62,955 nt of DNA from Rachicladosporium sp. CCFEE 5018 (GCA_002077045.2 KZ111140.1:3006563-3069517), one strand, 5' to 3'. Shown: positions 1 to 10,586, counted from the stretch's first letter. Numbers and translations: made by a program. The notes: a model not told the origin generated them from the letters alone.

Positions 1-604
1 AAGCTCGAAAGCTATCCTCGAGGCTGCAGAGCCATGTCGATGTACATTGTGCAACGTGGAGCTTCCAGGAAATGGAGATGGCATGCTTGTTTGCACGCAC
101 ACTGCGTGCTTGAGCACTACTCATCTCCCGTGCCTGGCAAAGCACTTCCTCACCAATGGTGCGGACAAGGCCGCATTACTGCCTACACAAGCGACCTGTC
201 CAGCTTGCCACCGTGACCTACACTGGGTCGACCTAGTCAAGGAGCTCAGCCTGCGGATGCGTGGCGAGAAGGAGATAGAAGCACTGTTCAAGGTGAAGCG
301 AGCTAGGAAGGCTGCGACGAGCAAGGCGAATGTGCTGCTAGAAGATGATGAAGAAGAAGATGAAGCGTCCGACAGTGATGAGCTACTGGATGAGCCGCTT
401 TTACCCCAGGGGGAGGAGGGAGCTGAAGACGAGTGGGCCCAGCTACCCGATACGAGCGATGTAGAGGAGCAGGACGGTGTTGTAATGAGGAGCGACCCAA
501 GTCCATTGCATCGCAGAAAGGCAGCTGATGTGTATGCCGGGGCATCGATGTCGGAGCCAGTTGTAGAGGACAGCGACTGGGATGATGCAGATGTCCTCAC
601 ATAA
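1..604 (+). CDS. SLX1: Structure-specific endonuclease subunit SLX1, C-terminal part (5' truncated by window edge)
   Basis: The frame is open from base 2 to a TAA at 602-604, so the GIY-YIG nuclease domain lies outside the window. What remains is the SLX1-type zinc-binding module: a CRCTLC start, a Cys-rich stretch with His and Cys ligands, then CPAC, followed by a conserved helix of the type WVDLVKELSLRMRG. After this comes an acidic tail rich in Glu, Asp and Ser (around 330-600) with no visible domain. SLX1 pairs with SLX4 to cut branched DNA such as stalled forks and Holliday junctions in the nucleus; that role is family knowledge. The acidic tail is typical low-complexity sequence. UreG follows on the same strand after about 180 bp. 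Confidence 0.92.
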   Translation, partial: SSKAILEAAEPCRCTLCNVELPGNGDGMLVCTHTACLSTTHLPCLAKHFLTNGADKAALLPTQATCPACHRDLHWVDLVKELSLRMRGEKEIEALFKVKRARKAATSKANVLLEDDEEEDEASDSDELLDEPLLPQGEEGAEDEWAQLPDTSDVEEQDGVVMRSDPSPLHRRKAADVYAGASMSEPVVEDSDWDDADVLT

Positions 605-784
605 AATGTACATGAAGCACTATAATATCGAAAGCGTCGTGTCCATACCTTGTATAATCTGCCCTGCACACCGATAAGTCCTTATCGCCCCTGCAGCCAG
701 CCCCTCCACCCCACTAATCCATCTCGACCTCACTTCACAGCCACAATCCGAACCTCTTCGCCCTTCCCAATCATTAATCCGACC

Positions 785-1606
785 ATGGCACACTCCCACG
801 AAAACGGCCACAGCCACGACCACCCCGGCGGCGCCGATCATGGCCACACGCACGAAATCCTCGAAGGGCCGGGCTCCTTCCTCGGCCGCGAAATGCCCAT
901 AGTAGCGGGGCGTGATTTCCGCGAACGCGCCTTCACAGTGGGCATAGGTGGGTGAGCAGTGCCCTCTGCCACAAGGCCATCGCCTACATACTGACTCGAG
1001 TATGACAGACCAGTGGGAAGCGGCAAAACCGCGCTAATGCTCGCCCTCTGCCTCGCGCTGCGGGACAAATACAGCATAGCCGCAGTAACAAACGACATCT
1101 TCACGCGCGAAGACTGCGAGTTCCTCACCAAACACAAAGCCCTGCCCGCCGAGCGCATAAAAGCCATAGAAACAGGCGGCTGCCCTCACGCCGCCGTGCG
1201 AGAAGACATCTCTGCCAACCTCGCCGCGCTCACAGACCTGCACAACGAATTCTCCACCCAAATCCTCCTAATCGAATCCGGCGGCGACAACCTCGCTGCA
1301 AACTACTCCCGCGAGCTGGCGGACTTCATAATCTACGTCATAGACGTGGCGGGCGGGGATAAAGTGCCCCGAAAGGGCGGGCCAGGGATTACTCAGAGCG
1401 ATTTGCTGGTTGTGAATAAAACGGATTTGGCGGAGTTGATTGGAGCGGATTTGGGAGTTATGGAGAGGGATGCGGGGAAGATGAGGGAGGGGGGGCCGAC
1501 GATATTCGCGCAGGTGAAGAATGGGAAGGGCGTGCAGGGGATTGTGGAGATGGTTGTCTCTGCTTGGAAGGCTTGTGGGGCGGCGGAGGTGAGTAAGGGG
1601 GCATGA
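785..1606 (+). CDS. ureG: Urease accessory protein UreG (two exons)
   Basis: Exons are 785-951 and 1009-1606; the 57-nt intron begins GTGAGC and ends GACAG. Splicing restores the P-loop GGPVGSGKT exactly across the junction, which fixes the model (254 aa). The N-terminus is His-rich (HSHENGHSHDH and similar), as in plant and fungal UreG, and probably binds nickel. Further G-protein motifs include the switch region with ETGGCPH, ESGGDN, and the guanine-specificity motif NKTDL. In the family, UreG is a SIMIBI GTPase that works with UreD/UreF to deliver nickel to urease in the cytosol. No other urease gene is in this window, which is normal for fungi, where these genes are scattered. Confidence 0.95.
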
Positions 1607-1776
1607 AGGACTTGGAACGGCAGAAACTTCCGTGAGGAGTGGCTAGCATAGGCATATGCAACATGTGTGGCTTTTGTATACAGTCGAGATCGTGATACAT
1701 GTTCGATGCACACCTCACGATCGCCCGATGGGTATCCTGCGATGCTAGTCCAAGGCCGTGGTGGCGGTCTAGCCTC

Positions 1777-3533
1777 TCATATGTACTTATATGGGTTCAT
1801 TATGCCGTTCTGGGAAATTTGTCAGTATTCACCTCCTGCCTATTCCATGCTACTCGGCAACCTACCGGATCGTACAGCTGCTTGATCTGCTTCATCAGTC
1901 GCACCATCGTCTCACTCCTCGAATACCCAATGAACTCTTTCTTCGCCAGCCCAAGTCCATGCTCCGCACTAATCGATCCTGATCGCTTGCTGACCCACTC
2001 ATACACCCACGGCTCCAGAGCCTTCTCAACCTCCTTGTCATATCGCCTCACGCTAACGTTGAGATGCAGATTCGAGTCGCCCATGTGTCCATAGCCCAGT
2101 ACATCCAATACGGGCTTACTCTCATCGTCTGCGGAGAGAAGTCCAGCTTCATTCATGCGGTCCCGGCAGGCGTCGACGAGGGAGTACAGCTCGGGTAAAG
2201 GAATTGAGAGATCGTACTTATACACGCCGCCGAAGTGTTGACTAGCTTCACTGATGCCTTCGCGACATTGCCAGAGATTCTGGGCTTGTGTTTCATTTTC
2301 TGCGACGACGCCATCAGAGACGATCTCCTCGCCCATGACGTGCTCGAGGAAGGCATTCAACTTCTCGCTGTCGTGGTCGGTGTTTGAGCCTGATGTCTCG
2401 ATCAGGCAGTAGAACGGATGCTCGGCTTCTAGTGGTAGTCTGGCGCCTGTGGCTTTGTTGTAGAGGGCTTGCGATCGGTGGTCCATGAGTTCGAAGGCAG
2501 ACAAGATCTCACCGAGCTGGTGCTTGGCTTCTTTGAACGCTTCTTGCACTTTCTCGTAGGACTCGAGACCGAAGTAGGCTACATTCACGGCCTGTGATCG
2601 GCGCGGACAGAGGATTGAAATTGCAGTGATTATGCCTATCGTGCCTTCGCCACCTATGAAGAGTTGCTTAAGGTCGTAGCCGGTGTTGTTCTTGCGGAGC
2701 TTGGAAAGGTCATCGACGACTGTGCCGTCTGGAAGGACCGCTTCGATACCGAGTATGTTGCCGTGCATGCTGCCATATCGCAAGAGACGGAGTCCTCCAG
2801 CATTCGTGGCTACGTTGCCGCCGATCTGACAGCTTCCCTTAGCACCAAGATCGAGCGGGAAGATGTGACCATGCTCAGCAAGGTGATTGTCAGCTGCTTC
2901 CAGGATCACTCCAGCGTCTGCTACGAAGACACCCGATACATCGTCGAACGATCGGATCTTGTTCATCCGGGAGAGGTTCAAGATGATCTCGTCGAAGACC
3001 GGCACGCTGCCTCCTACTAAGCCGGTGTTACCGCCTTGAGGATTTACAGCCAAGAGGTTGTCGTTGCAGTACTTCAGAATCTTCGACACTTGCTCCGTGG
3101 AGTCTGGCTTCAAGACGAGCTTCGCCTTGCCACGGTACTTCTTCATCCAGTCTGCATTGAAGCCTTCAAGGTCTGAGAGAGCATCCTGATTCACGCCGTC
3201 GATCACTGCGCTTTCACTTCCCAACAGGTCCTTGAAGAACTTGACATCGTCTGAGTTCAATTCCTTGAACCGCGAGTCTCGTTGTATGTTTGGGTACGAT
3301 TCTGATGTGTATTTGATCTGCTTTTGTGATCGATCTGGTTGCTCCTGAGGCGCATGATCTGCTCCTGCAGCTGATGTGGTCGCCTCAGCTTGGGCGTGTT
3401 GCCATCGTATATGCTGGGTCGTCGGTGCTGCTATTCGAGTGACCGATGATCGGGCGAATGATGCTTCCTGGAATGTGTCGTTGGCTATACGCAGTCGCCG
3501 CGCTGCGGGCAGTAGTCTATATAGTCTAGACAT
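1777..3533 (-). CDS. Mitochondrial FAD-linked D-2-hydroxyglutarate / D-lactate dehydrogenase (DLD2/D2HGDH family)
   Basis: Exons are complement(1866-3533) and complement(1777-1809), 566 aa. The 56-nt intron interrupts the last codons; splicing gives the family C-terminus YDPNGIMNPYKYI, whereas unspliced reading gives an unrelated tail. The start is the first in-frame ATG and yields an Arg-rich N-terminus (MSRLYRLLPAARRL) typical of mitochondrial import. The FAD_binding_4 domain (about residues 125-265) contains PQGGNTGLVGGSVPV. The C-terminal FAD-oxidase domain contains GYGHMGDSNLHLN and the SAEHGLG motif near the flavin site. The family oxidises D-2-hydroxyglutarate or D-lactate and passes electrons to the respiratory chain. 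Which substrate is preferred cannot be read from sequence. It is divergently arranged with the proteasome gene. Confidence 0.93.
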
Positions 3534-3855
3534 GTCGAGATGGAATGCTAAGACGATTGCGAATGTTGATTCGTTCGGAAACACTTTATATCATCTCCAA
3601 TGCCTCCCCCACTCTTGATGGTCGGGTATATGAGTACGGTTGGCCGTGGCTTACTTCGCGCAATATCGGTGCGCGTACCTGGTCGCCTGCAGCTTGACTT
3701 CATCGGAGCTGCAACACCACGAATAATCTCACAAACACTTGCAGATCAAGCTCTCCCTGAGAGAATACTGTAACAAACCTCTTGATTTCTCCAGCATAAA
3801 GCCTTCGACCTCATAGCATCACCAAAGCTGAGCTGCAGAGCTTCCTTCATTCATC
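3534..3855. promoter_or_regulatory. Shared divergent promoter region of the dehydrogenase and proteasome alpha-4 genes
   Basis: These 322 bp separate two divergently transcribed genes, so both promoters must lie here. I see no reliable TATA box and no clear proteasome-associated control element of the yeast Rpn4 type. The call rests on position only. Confidence 0.5.
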
Positions 3856-4792
3856 ATGGCGTCCGGCTATGATCGCGCGTTGTCTGGTATGAATGTAGTG
3901 TAAGTGATCATGCAGGCCTTCACTGATACCTAGTAGTATTCTCCCCCGATGGCCACGTCTTCCAAGTCGAATACGCACTCGAAGCCGTCAAGCGCGGCAC
4001 CTGCGCCGTTGCCGTGAAAGGCGAGGGCATCGTCGTCCTCGGCTGCGAAAAGAAGTCCGCCATGAAGCTCCAAGATACCCGCATCACGCCCTCGAAAATC
4101 TCTCTCGTCGACGATCACGTCTGCTTAGCCTTCGCTGGGCTGAATGCAGATGCCCGGATCCTGGTCGACAAGGCGAGATTGGAGGCACAGAGTCACAGGC
4201 TGACTGTCGAGGACCCGGTGACGATAGAGTACATCACGAAGTACGTGGCGGGTGTGCAGCAGAGGTATACGCAGAGCGGAGGTGTGCGGCCTTTTGGGAT
4301 TAGCACGTTGATTGTAGGATTTGACCCGGGGAGCAAGGAGGCGAGGTTGTATCAGACGGAGCCGAGCGGGATCTACAGCGCATGGTATGTCACTTGCTGC
4401 CAGAGCAGGGGAAGTGGCAGACACTGACAACACATAGGAAAGCAAATGCCATCGGTCGCTCGTCAAAGACAGTCCGCGAGTTCCTCGAGCGCAACCACAC
4501 CCCTTCACTCGATCGCACAGGCACGATCGAGCTCACGATCAAATCGTTACTGGAGGTCGTGCAGACAGGAGCAAAGAACATCGAGATCGCCATTCTCACA
4601 CCTGGCAACTCCGTGGTAATGCTACCCGCGGAGGAGATTGAGAAGACGGTGGAGAAGATCAACACGGAGAAGGACGCAGAGGCTGCGACGCGGAGAGGTG
4701 GGCGTGGGGGAGCTGCTGGAGGTGCGACGGGTGCGCAGAGTGGGGAGCAGGCGCTGCCTGCGAGGCCAGCGGGCGATACGCCTGCGGAGTAG
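3856..4792 (+). CDS. PRE6: 20S proteasome subunit alpha-4 (PRE6/PSMA7)
   Basis: Exons are 3856-3886, 3937-4384 and 4438-4792 (277 aa). Intron 1 follows a short first exon encoding MASGYDRALS; splicing restores the alpha-subunit signature (YDRALS)VFSPDGHVFQVEYA. Intron 2 (GTATGT to CACATAG, with a CTGAC branch site) joins SAW to KANAIGRSSK. Diagnostic alpha-4 features are GCEKKSAMKLQD, AFAGLNADARI, QSHRLTVEDPVTIEYITKY, RPFGIS and LEVVQTGAKNIEIA. The C-terminal about 45 residues form a Gly/Ala-rich extension longer than in yeast or human. The protein is a structural subunit of the outer ring of the 20S core; alpha subunits have no protease activity of their own. The short 5' exon matters because unspliced prediction loses the gate-forming N-terminus. 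Confidence 0.96.
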
Positions 4793-5127
4793 GTGAACGA
4801 ACGTGGGAGCATAGCAAGGCGCATACGGCAGGGTGTACGACATACAAGGCTTGCGATAAATGCATCACGTGAGTCTCGTAGACACAATTTGCTGACCTGA
4901 CCACCTGGCAATGTCCTTCCTCGTTATGTTTCCCGAGATCATTTCAAGCTTGCATTGCGGGCGATCCTCATAAATTGAGGTCGGGTCGGTCGCTCTTGCC
5001 GCTTCGTCACTCGCTTCCAACAGCGCGGCGCGGCCTACTGGGTCTCATAAATTCTGTCACAACACAGACTGCATACACACACAGATACTGACATTGGAAA
5101 CAACCCTCATCACAGTCACAAGCCATC
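4793..5127. other. Intergenic region, nothing recognised
   Basis: This 335-bp gap between the proteasome gene and the F-box-like gene must hold the 3' end of one and the promoter of the other. No other feature is visible. Confidence 0.4.
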
Positions 5128-5837
5128 ATGGCGAATACGAAGGTGACCTTGCTAGAGATCCTTTCACTTGAGAATCCTGACTGATGCAGAAGCAGGATGC
5201 AAGACGCCAAAACTCGGTGCACATCCCACACGCCGCGCCAGAAGTCTTCGGGCTTCCCGAGCTCCTCGAGATGATCTTAGTCCAATCTGAGATGCGGGAC
5301 CTTCTGCTCTGGCAGCGTGTAAACAGCACTTTCCAAAGCGTGATCGCGAGGAGTGGAACGATTCAAGAGAAGCTCTTCTTCAAGACGGCCAGCGTCAAGA
5401 CAAAACACGTCGAAATTAACTGGCTCCTAGCGGACCACTTCAAACGTCGAGTGGGGAACGGTGCAACCTGTTACGTGTTTCCTCAATACCATCATCTGTC
5501 ATCGCTGGAGGAGCGATTGACGATGGGCTTTGGCATTACAAACTTCGACATCTCCGCGCCCAGAAGTCATGAGAATCTTGGGCCAGGCTCGTGGCGTAGG
5601 ATGTACTTTGCTCAACCGTCGACTCTGCTGCTTGAGAAGATGCGCTTCAGCGGACGTAAGGTTCAGTCCGTTTGCGCACCGACAGCGAAGAACATGCTCA
5701 AGTGTATCGAGCGCGAGGAATCCTACACCCTCAAAGATCCGGAGCGTCTAGCAAGTTTGCGCTCAGCGAAGCGCTATGTGAGTTGCACTACTTATCGTGG
5801 AGAGAGATCGAGCAGCAGCTGACCTTCTCCCTAGTAA
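5128..5837 (+). CDS. F-box-like protein, short lineage-specific family
   Basis: Proposed exons are 5128-5142 (MANTK) and 5190 onward, with a 47-nt intron ending TGATGCAG; starting at the ATG at 5184 would change only the first residues. An F-box-like helix set lies near residues 20-60 (VFGLPELLEMIL, then RDLLLWQRVNSTFQSVI, then IQEKLFF). A second conserved block around SWRRMYFAQP and the end DPERLASLRSAK also occur in the decayed copy just downstream. The direct frame ends at 5822, but a good donor (GTGAGT at 5778) and an acceptor at 5834 would end the protein at SAKRY with TAA at 5835-5837. F-box proteins usually recruit substrates to SCF ubiquitin ligases; here that is inference from the motif. 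The protein is about 200-215 aa. Confidence 0.72.
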
Positions 5838-6205
5838 CAGTAGTAAGCAAGTGTCTTAGTACCAGAAACGCATTAGCGTCGAACACGGACTAAGAGCAGT
5901 GACGTGCATGTCGAGATGAAGGGCTGATGGAGCTTCTCCGAATAAAGCCTCTATCGTGCCTGTTACTCACCAAGTGTCAACTTCACCTTACCGTATCATT
6001 TCACTTTGATCTCAGACATCGTATTGAAATGTGGGCCATACGTGGAGTTGCATCGGTCGTGCCTCCCTCGTGCAAATCTGCACACCCGCGCTTCTGAACA
6101 GCGCTGGCGAGACTTTTCAAAGTTCCAATCCTAATTCAGGCTTCGGCATCACATCACTCACGATGGTCTACCGTGGATTATTCGCAGTAATCACAGTCAA
6201 GCGAC
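5838..6205. other. Intergenic region between the F-box gene and its decayed copy
   Basis: This 368-bp stretch contains no gene I recognise. Bases just upstream of 6206 resemble those just upstream of 5128 (both carry a CACAGTCA stretch before ATGGCG), so the duplication that made the second copy probably included some promoter sequence. Confidence 0.35.
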
Positions 6206-6905
6206 ATGGCGGAATTTAGGGTGCGCACATTATAGGGGGCTTAGCTTGCTGAGATATGCTGACACATAGACCAGCATGCAGAGAGATTTGATGCGCCACC
6301 GTTACTCATACCACATCGCTCAGCGTCAGAGGTCGTCGGCTTACCAGAACTTCTCGAGATCATACGCATTGAGTCGGAGATGCGAGACGTCCTTCTCTAG
6401 CACCGAGTAAGCCAGACGTTCCGCAGCGTCATCGCCAGTTCCAACCAGAAGAAGCTGTACTTGAGGGCAATACCAGCTGAGAGCCAGGATCTTGAGCTCA
6501 ACCCACTGATCAAGCAACACTTCTAAAAGCGCTTAGACAGTGAGGATAAGAGGTGCAGCGTCATCATGCAAATCGGCCCAATATGGGGTCGACTAGGGAC
6601 TGACTACGTCAGGTCCTCTCTCTACATCGGATACAAGTATCCCTTCACGACGCGATACAGGACACAGTTGGGACTGAGCATATGGCGGCGTATGCTGCTC
6701 TGTCAGCCGCCTCTGCGAATGATAGACGGTGACTGGAGGTCGCGAAGAATGCTCGCACCTGGTATCAAGCTAGAGGCGCAGATACAATCGAGACCATGGA
6801 GAGGGTCGAGGCGGCGGCCCTGGCAGACCCAAAAATGCTCCGGAGTCTGAGATCCTCGAAGGCTAAGGCGAGTCGGTCGATATTCCTGGAAGGATGAGAA
6901 GCACT
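6206..6905 (+). pseudogene. Decayed F-box-like paralogue of the gene at 5128
   Basis: An ATG at 6206 (MAEF) is followed by an intron-like stretch ending CTGACACATAG near 6269. The translation then mirrors the upstream gene: EVVGLPELLEII against EVFGLPELLEMI, ESEMRDVLL against QSEMRDLLL, TFRSVIASS against TFQSVIARS, IWRRMLLCQP against SWRRMYFAQP, and DPKMLRSLRSSK against DPERLASLRSAK. The frame is broken by TAG at 6398-6400, where the intact copy has Trp, and by TAA at 6524-6526. The last block needs a change of frame between about 6760 and 6796. The same frame otherwise runs from about 6320 to 6770. I conclude it is a pseudogene from a tandem duplication. Both stops fit single C-to-T changes in CpA context. 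Confidence 0.8.
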
Positions 6906-7786
6906 GACTTGTACTCACAGTAAGTGTATCTTCGGGCTGCGTGCCCTCAGCATAAGCCGAGTCTGCCACGACAAAAGGTGCACAGCACATATCGCTATCA
7001 TGAGGAATGCACTCGTAACTTTCAGCACATCAGATCATCACTCTCGAGGTGTGAAAAGGTGCAGCCTTCGGGCAAGCGTGACGTGATCACTACCCATGAT
7101 CCCTCGTCAGAGCGTCGTCTAGAGGCTCTTATCACGCAGGCGCATGGAACTCTAGGCTTCCAGACCCTCCTGGCGCTCGCGACAAGCCATATTCACGAAC
7201 AAGTCTGGGTAGCGTGCGTCCATGCGTTGTGAGCGCCCTCCGTGAGAATGAGGTACATAGCGTCATCGCTTTTCGCAATTTGCCAGTACAACTTCTTATC
7301 TGAGCGATTCGTCACTACTACGATCGGTTACTTCTGCCTTTACCTGTGCAGTCTAGTATTGGTCAACAGCCGTAGAGGCCGAGTTTGAGTGCTGCAAAGT
7401 CTGACAGCCCTATTCAGCGCCTGTAGATCCCTTTCACTAGATGGATCCGGCCGACATGCACGGATCGAGATACGGTAAGTCCAAGATACTTTGAAAGAAG
7501 CCTAGCGGTCCAATTGATCACCTCCGCCCCCGGTTGTCCGCGGTATTACAACGACGCTACCTTGCTTCGGGTTGGTTTTAACGTAGCAGCGCACATTAGC
7601 ACGGATGTGGCGCAATGATCCGGCAATTCGCAGCACATGCATGAGTTTGTCCCACTCCTCCAACCTCGAGCTCAAAGCAAAGATGCGCGTCACACTTCAA
7701 TCAATCAATCCGGCATACCGAAGTCCATCTCGACTACAAAGCTTGGTCAACCTTTCAACCTGCCTGGCCCTTTACAAAAGAATCCA
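6906..7786. other. Gap between F-box pseudogene and HET gene
   Basis: This 880-bp stretch has only short open frames. One of about 100 codons at 6924-7232 on the plus strand shows no recognisable motif. It may be further decayed sequence; nothing can be assigned. Confidence 0.3.
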
Positions 7787-9357
7787 ATGATCATGGCGCA
7801 GGCGGATTTCAGGAAAATGCCCTATTGCCCAGCCGTACATTTCTCCTGCGATCTGCCACTCCTTAACAGCATCTATCATTCCATCAGCATTGATGAGATT
7901 CGGTTGCTTCACATCGCGGGTCGCGACAAGCATGGTCTACTGAAGTGTCAGCTCGAAAAGCATCTGCTGGAATATCCGCCCGAGTATGCAGCAATATCAT
8001 ACACCTGGAATCCAAATGAGAAGATCTGGTACGGCGATTATGAGACATCTGATAAGCCCGTTCGCATCAATGGCGCAGCGATTTTGATACCTGACAAGGT
8101 AGCAAATATCATGTTCATGGCTCAGCAGGTACATATAATTTCACATATATGACTGATGTACAAGGTTGGTGAGCTGATCAGACGAAGCACGGCAGACACA
8201 CGATATGGATCGATCAGATATGCATCAATCAGAATGATTTGGAGGAGAAAGGCCATCAAGTTGCTCACATGGGTGCTGTCTACGGGAAAGCTGTCGAAGT
8301 GCTCTCTATCCAAGGATCACCAAACCGTCAGACTGACTACATCATCGATGACTTGCGGATTCATCCGCTCAGCGCCTCTTCGCGTTCGCTAACCCTTGCA
8401 AAACAGTGTCCACTGTTCAGCAATGAGTACTGGCGGCGGGCGTGGGTATTTCAGGAGATTGCTATGGCAAGGAAGCTATTGGTATGTTGTGGATCCAGGA
8501 TCATTCCGTTCGAATACTTGGCTACTGCGGATATAAATCCCTACATCGAATACAGTTGGATGCGATTACTCAAAGATCTGCTAACGACGATGCGCTATCT
8601 GGACCTAGTCATATCGAAGATCTGGCAATATGGCTTGGTTGAGACGATCAGCCCTGACACCTACGCAGAGGCGGGAGCCCACGCGGTGTTCCTGCAACTA
8701 CTCCGACAAGCACGCCGACAGACTGCTTGCCACGATGCCCGAGATATCCTCTACTCGCGGATCGCTTTGGCGACAGATGCGGCCAGCTTGATCCCGTATC
8801 CTGATTATCAAATTACCGTAGAAGAGCTTTACAAACGTTTTGCCACCAATTCCATTCTCACACAAAGCTCACTGAGGGTCGTCACATTTGCAAACAGTAC
8901 GCTGAAATCCCTTCCTACATGGGTTCCTGACTGGACTTCGCGAGATCTAGATTGGGCCATCGGATTTCAGGGTAGATCGATCGAACACACCTTGGCCCTC
9001 ATCAACTGGAAGGATATCGGGCTACCTCGCATATCACAATGTCGTTCAGAGATGAGGGTTCAGGGGCGGGTCCTGCGCACCATCGAAAAGCGCGACTCTG
9101 AACTCTTGTTGTCTGCACTTATTCTCAATCTGACGCACTACATTAGTCCGTCTCCTATCGACGAAGTGCCACGGAAAGGTGACATGATCTGCATACTTCG
9201 TGGGTGTCCTTCGCCTGTATACATGCGGGCAGTCAGCAATTATTTCATCCTTGTCGGAAGATCTCAGCGCATGATTGACAAACTGTATGGCAGTCTTGGG
9301 GGATTATCACTGAAATGCCATTTCCGAACGATCCAAGACAGAAGTATTGGACATTAA
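7787..9357 (+). CDS. HET-domain (heterokaryon incompatibility) protein
   Basis: Exons are 7787-8128 and 8182-9357 (505 aa). The 53-nt intron starts GTACAT and ends GATCAG; splicing puts the two HET motifs in one frame. Motif 1 is YAAISYTW (residues about 69-76) after an IRLLHI block; motif 2 is WIDQICINQNDLEEKG just after the junction; motif 3 is WRRAWVFQEIAMA. The later part has DARDILYSRIALA and PTWVPDW, typical of long HET proteins. HET proteins trigger growth arrest or cell death on non-self recognition between hyphae; the partner gene is unknown here. The stop at 9355-9357 appears premature (see the remnant that follows). The start is the first ATG before the conserved block. Confidence 0.88.
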
Positions 9358-9558
9358 GCTCATTTCAGAGCGTTCAGGATATACCAGAGCAGGTATTCAG
9401 CATTCGTTAAGGTCCTACAGCTACGGGCACTTCATCAACGGCAGCGAGAAGACCGGCAACAAGAGGTGTGGTAGCAACAAGATCGGCAGCAGCAAACTCA
9501 GCAGTAACAACGTGGCAGCACCAGCTTCAGGAGCAGTAGACCTGGGAGCAATAAGTGA
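9358..9558 (+). pseudogene. In-frame remnant of the HET protein C-terminal tail
   Basis: Reading on in the HET frame past the TAA gives AHFRAFRIYQSRYSAFVKVL, then QLRALHQRQREDRQQEVW and a Gln-rich QQDRQQQTQQ segment. It is interrupted by TAG at 9472-9474 and TAA at 9505-9507 and ends at TGA 9556-9558. The helical and Gln-rich composition looks like a former coding tail, not random intergenic DNA. The three stops would be Gln (CAA/CAG) or Trp codons before one transition each. The alternative is that this is simply CAG-rich noncoding DNA. Confidence 0.5.
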
Positions 9559-9845
9559 AGCAGGAACAGGCTAAGCAGTTATACATCCGGTGGCAGTGAC
9601 AGGGTCGCAACAAACGGTACTCCAGCGGCAACGTCACAGAGCTCGGCAGGGGCCTGATGCATTGTACGATGTGATAGCGGTCTTTGCCAGCTGAATACCG
9701 ATGTACGTGTGATAGTAAAAGCGCACTGTTTTACCAGACGGAATTACTCTCGACTGCGATCTGTCATCGAAGCTCCGTCGGTTTCACATGGAAGACCAAT
9801 TGGTGCGGAGAATGTACTAATGACATTCGCTCCCGTAGGGTACTT
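9559..9845. other. Intergenic region between the HET tail remnant and a convergent gene
   Basis: Both neighbouring genes end here, the HET gene from the left and a minus-strand gene from the right. No terminator-specific signal or other gene is recognised. Confidence 0.3.
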
Positions 9846-10425
9846 TCAGCCCATCTCACTCCGCCCAAACGCCCTGTCCATCGCACTCCCTAGCTCATCC
9901 TCCACCTTCTTCTTCTCATCAACATCGACCTTCGCCTCCGGCTCATCCATCAGACTCCCCTCGGCTGCCTTGCCCTTCTCAACGACCTTCTCCGGTTCCA
10001 GAACCCTCACATCACTGTCCAGATACCCCGGCGCCTTCCGCCTCTTCTCCGCCAACTCCCTCTCCCTAATGCCCTCTTCCCAGTCCCTGACCTTCTTCTC
10101 GGCCTCACTCCGTTGCGACGACAGCTGAGCAAGCAGAGCTTTGTTCTGTGCGAGTATGGTCGACGGGTGGGCGGCGAAGGAGCCGGAGGCGGAGGTGATG
10201 TAGGCTGGGTGGTCGGGCGCTGAAGGTGCGGGCGCTGAGTGGAGGATCGAGGGCGGGAGGGTGGAGGGGAGGGAGGCGTAGTTGTGGGGGAGGGTTGGGG
10301 GCTTGGGAAGGTCGAGGAAGGGGTTTACCGTTAGGGGAACTTGCTGGAGGAGAGGGTGGCTTGCTATGTGAATGTCAGATGGGGTTGACGATGAGAGATC
10401 AGGGTGACATACCATCATCGTGCAT
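9846..10425 (-). CDS. Small coiled-coil protein of unknown function
   Basis: Proposed exons are complement(10413-10425), only MHDD plus one base, and complement(9846-10363), 176 aa. The 49-nt intron has perfect ends (GTATGT and CACATAG). The N-terminal third is Pro/Ser-rich with PLTVNPFLDLPKPP; the middle has HPAYITSASGSFAAHPS; then a charged helix runs from about residue 80 to 125 (LAQNKALLAQLSSQRSEAEKK and on). The acidic C-terminus ends GSAMDRAFGRSEMG. I do not recognise the family; the tidy blocks suggest a conserved fungal protein. The reading frame is also open upstream of the ATG (RAIYEYIDIAT), so an additional 5' exon cannot be excluded. It lies 161 bp downstream of TLG1 on the same strand. 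Confidence 0.55.
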
Positions 10426-10586
10426 AGTAGCGATGTCGATGTATTCGTAAATGGCTCTCGAGCTGCCTTGAGCTGCAGTCGGAGTCGACAGGGTCCAAGG
10501 TGTGGCGGTGCAAGTGAAGCCTCAGGCACCAGTATCTGTGTGCCAACAGGTGTTGAATCAAATGCCAGCAATGTATTGCACTCAGA

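Noticed and set aside
121..669. Long minus-strand frame opposite SLX1
   Set aside because: It is Ser-rich only because it mirrors the acidic GAA/GAT codons of SLX1; no motif and a real gene lies opposite.
3534..3584. Upstream 17-codon extension of the D-2-hydroxyglutarate dehydrogenase
   Set aside because: It would start at GTG; the ATG at 3533 gives a better mitochondrial leader.
8156..8240. Apparent frameshift in the HET motif WIDQICINQ
   Set aside because: A normal 53-nt GT-AG intron (8129-8181) restores the frame without any error.
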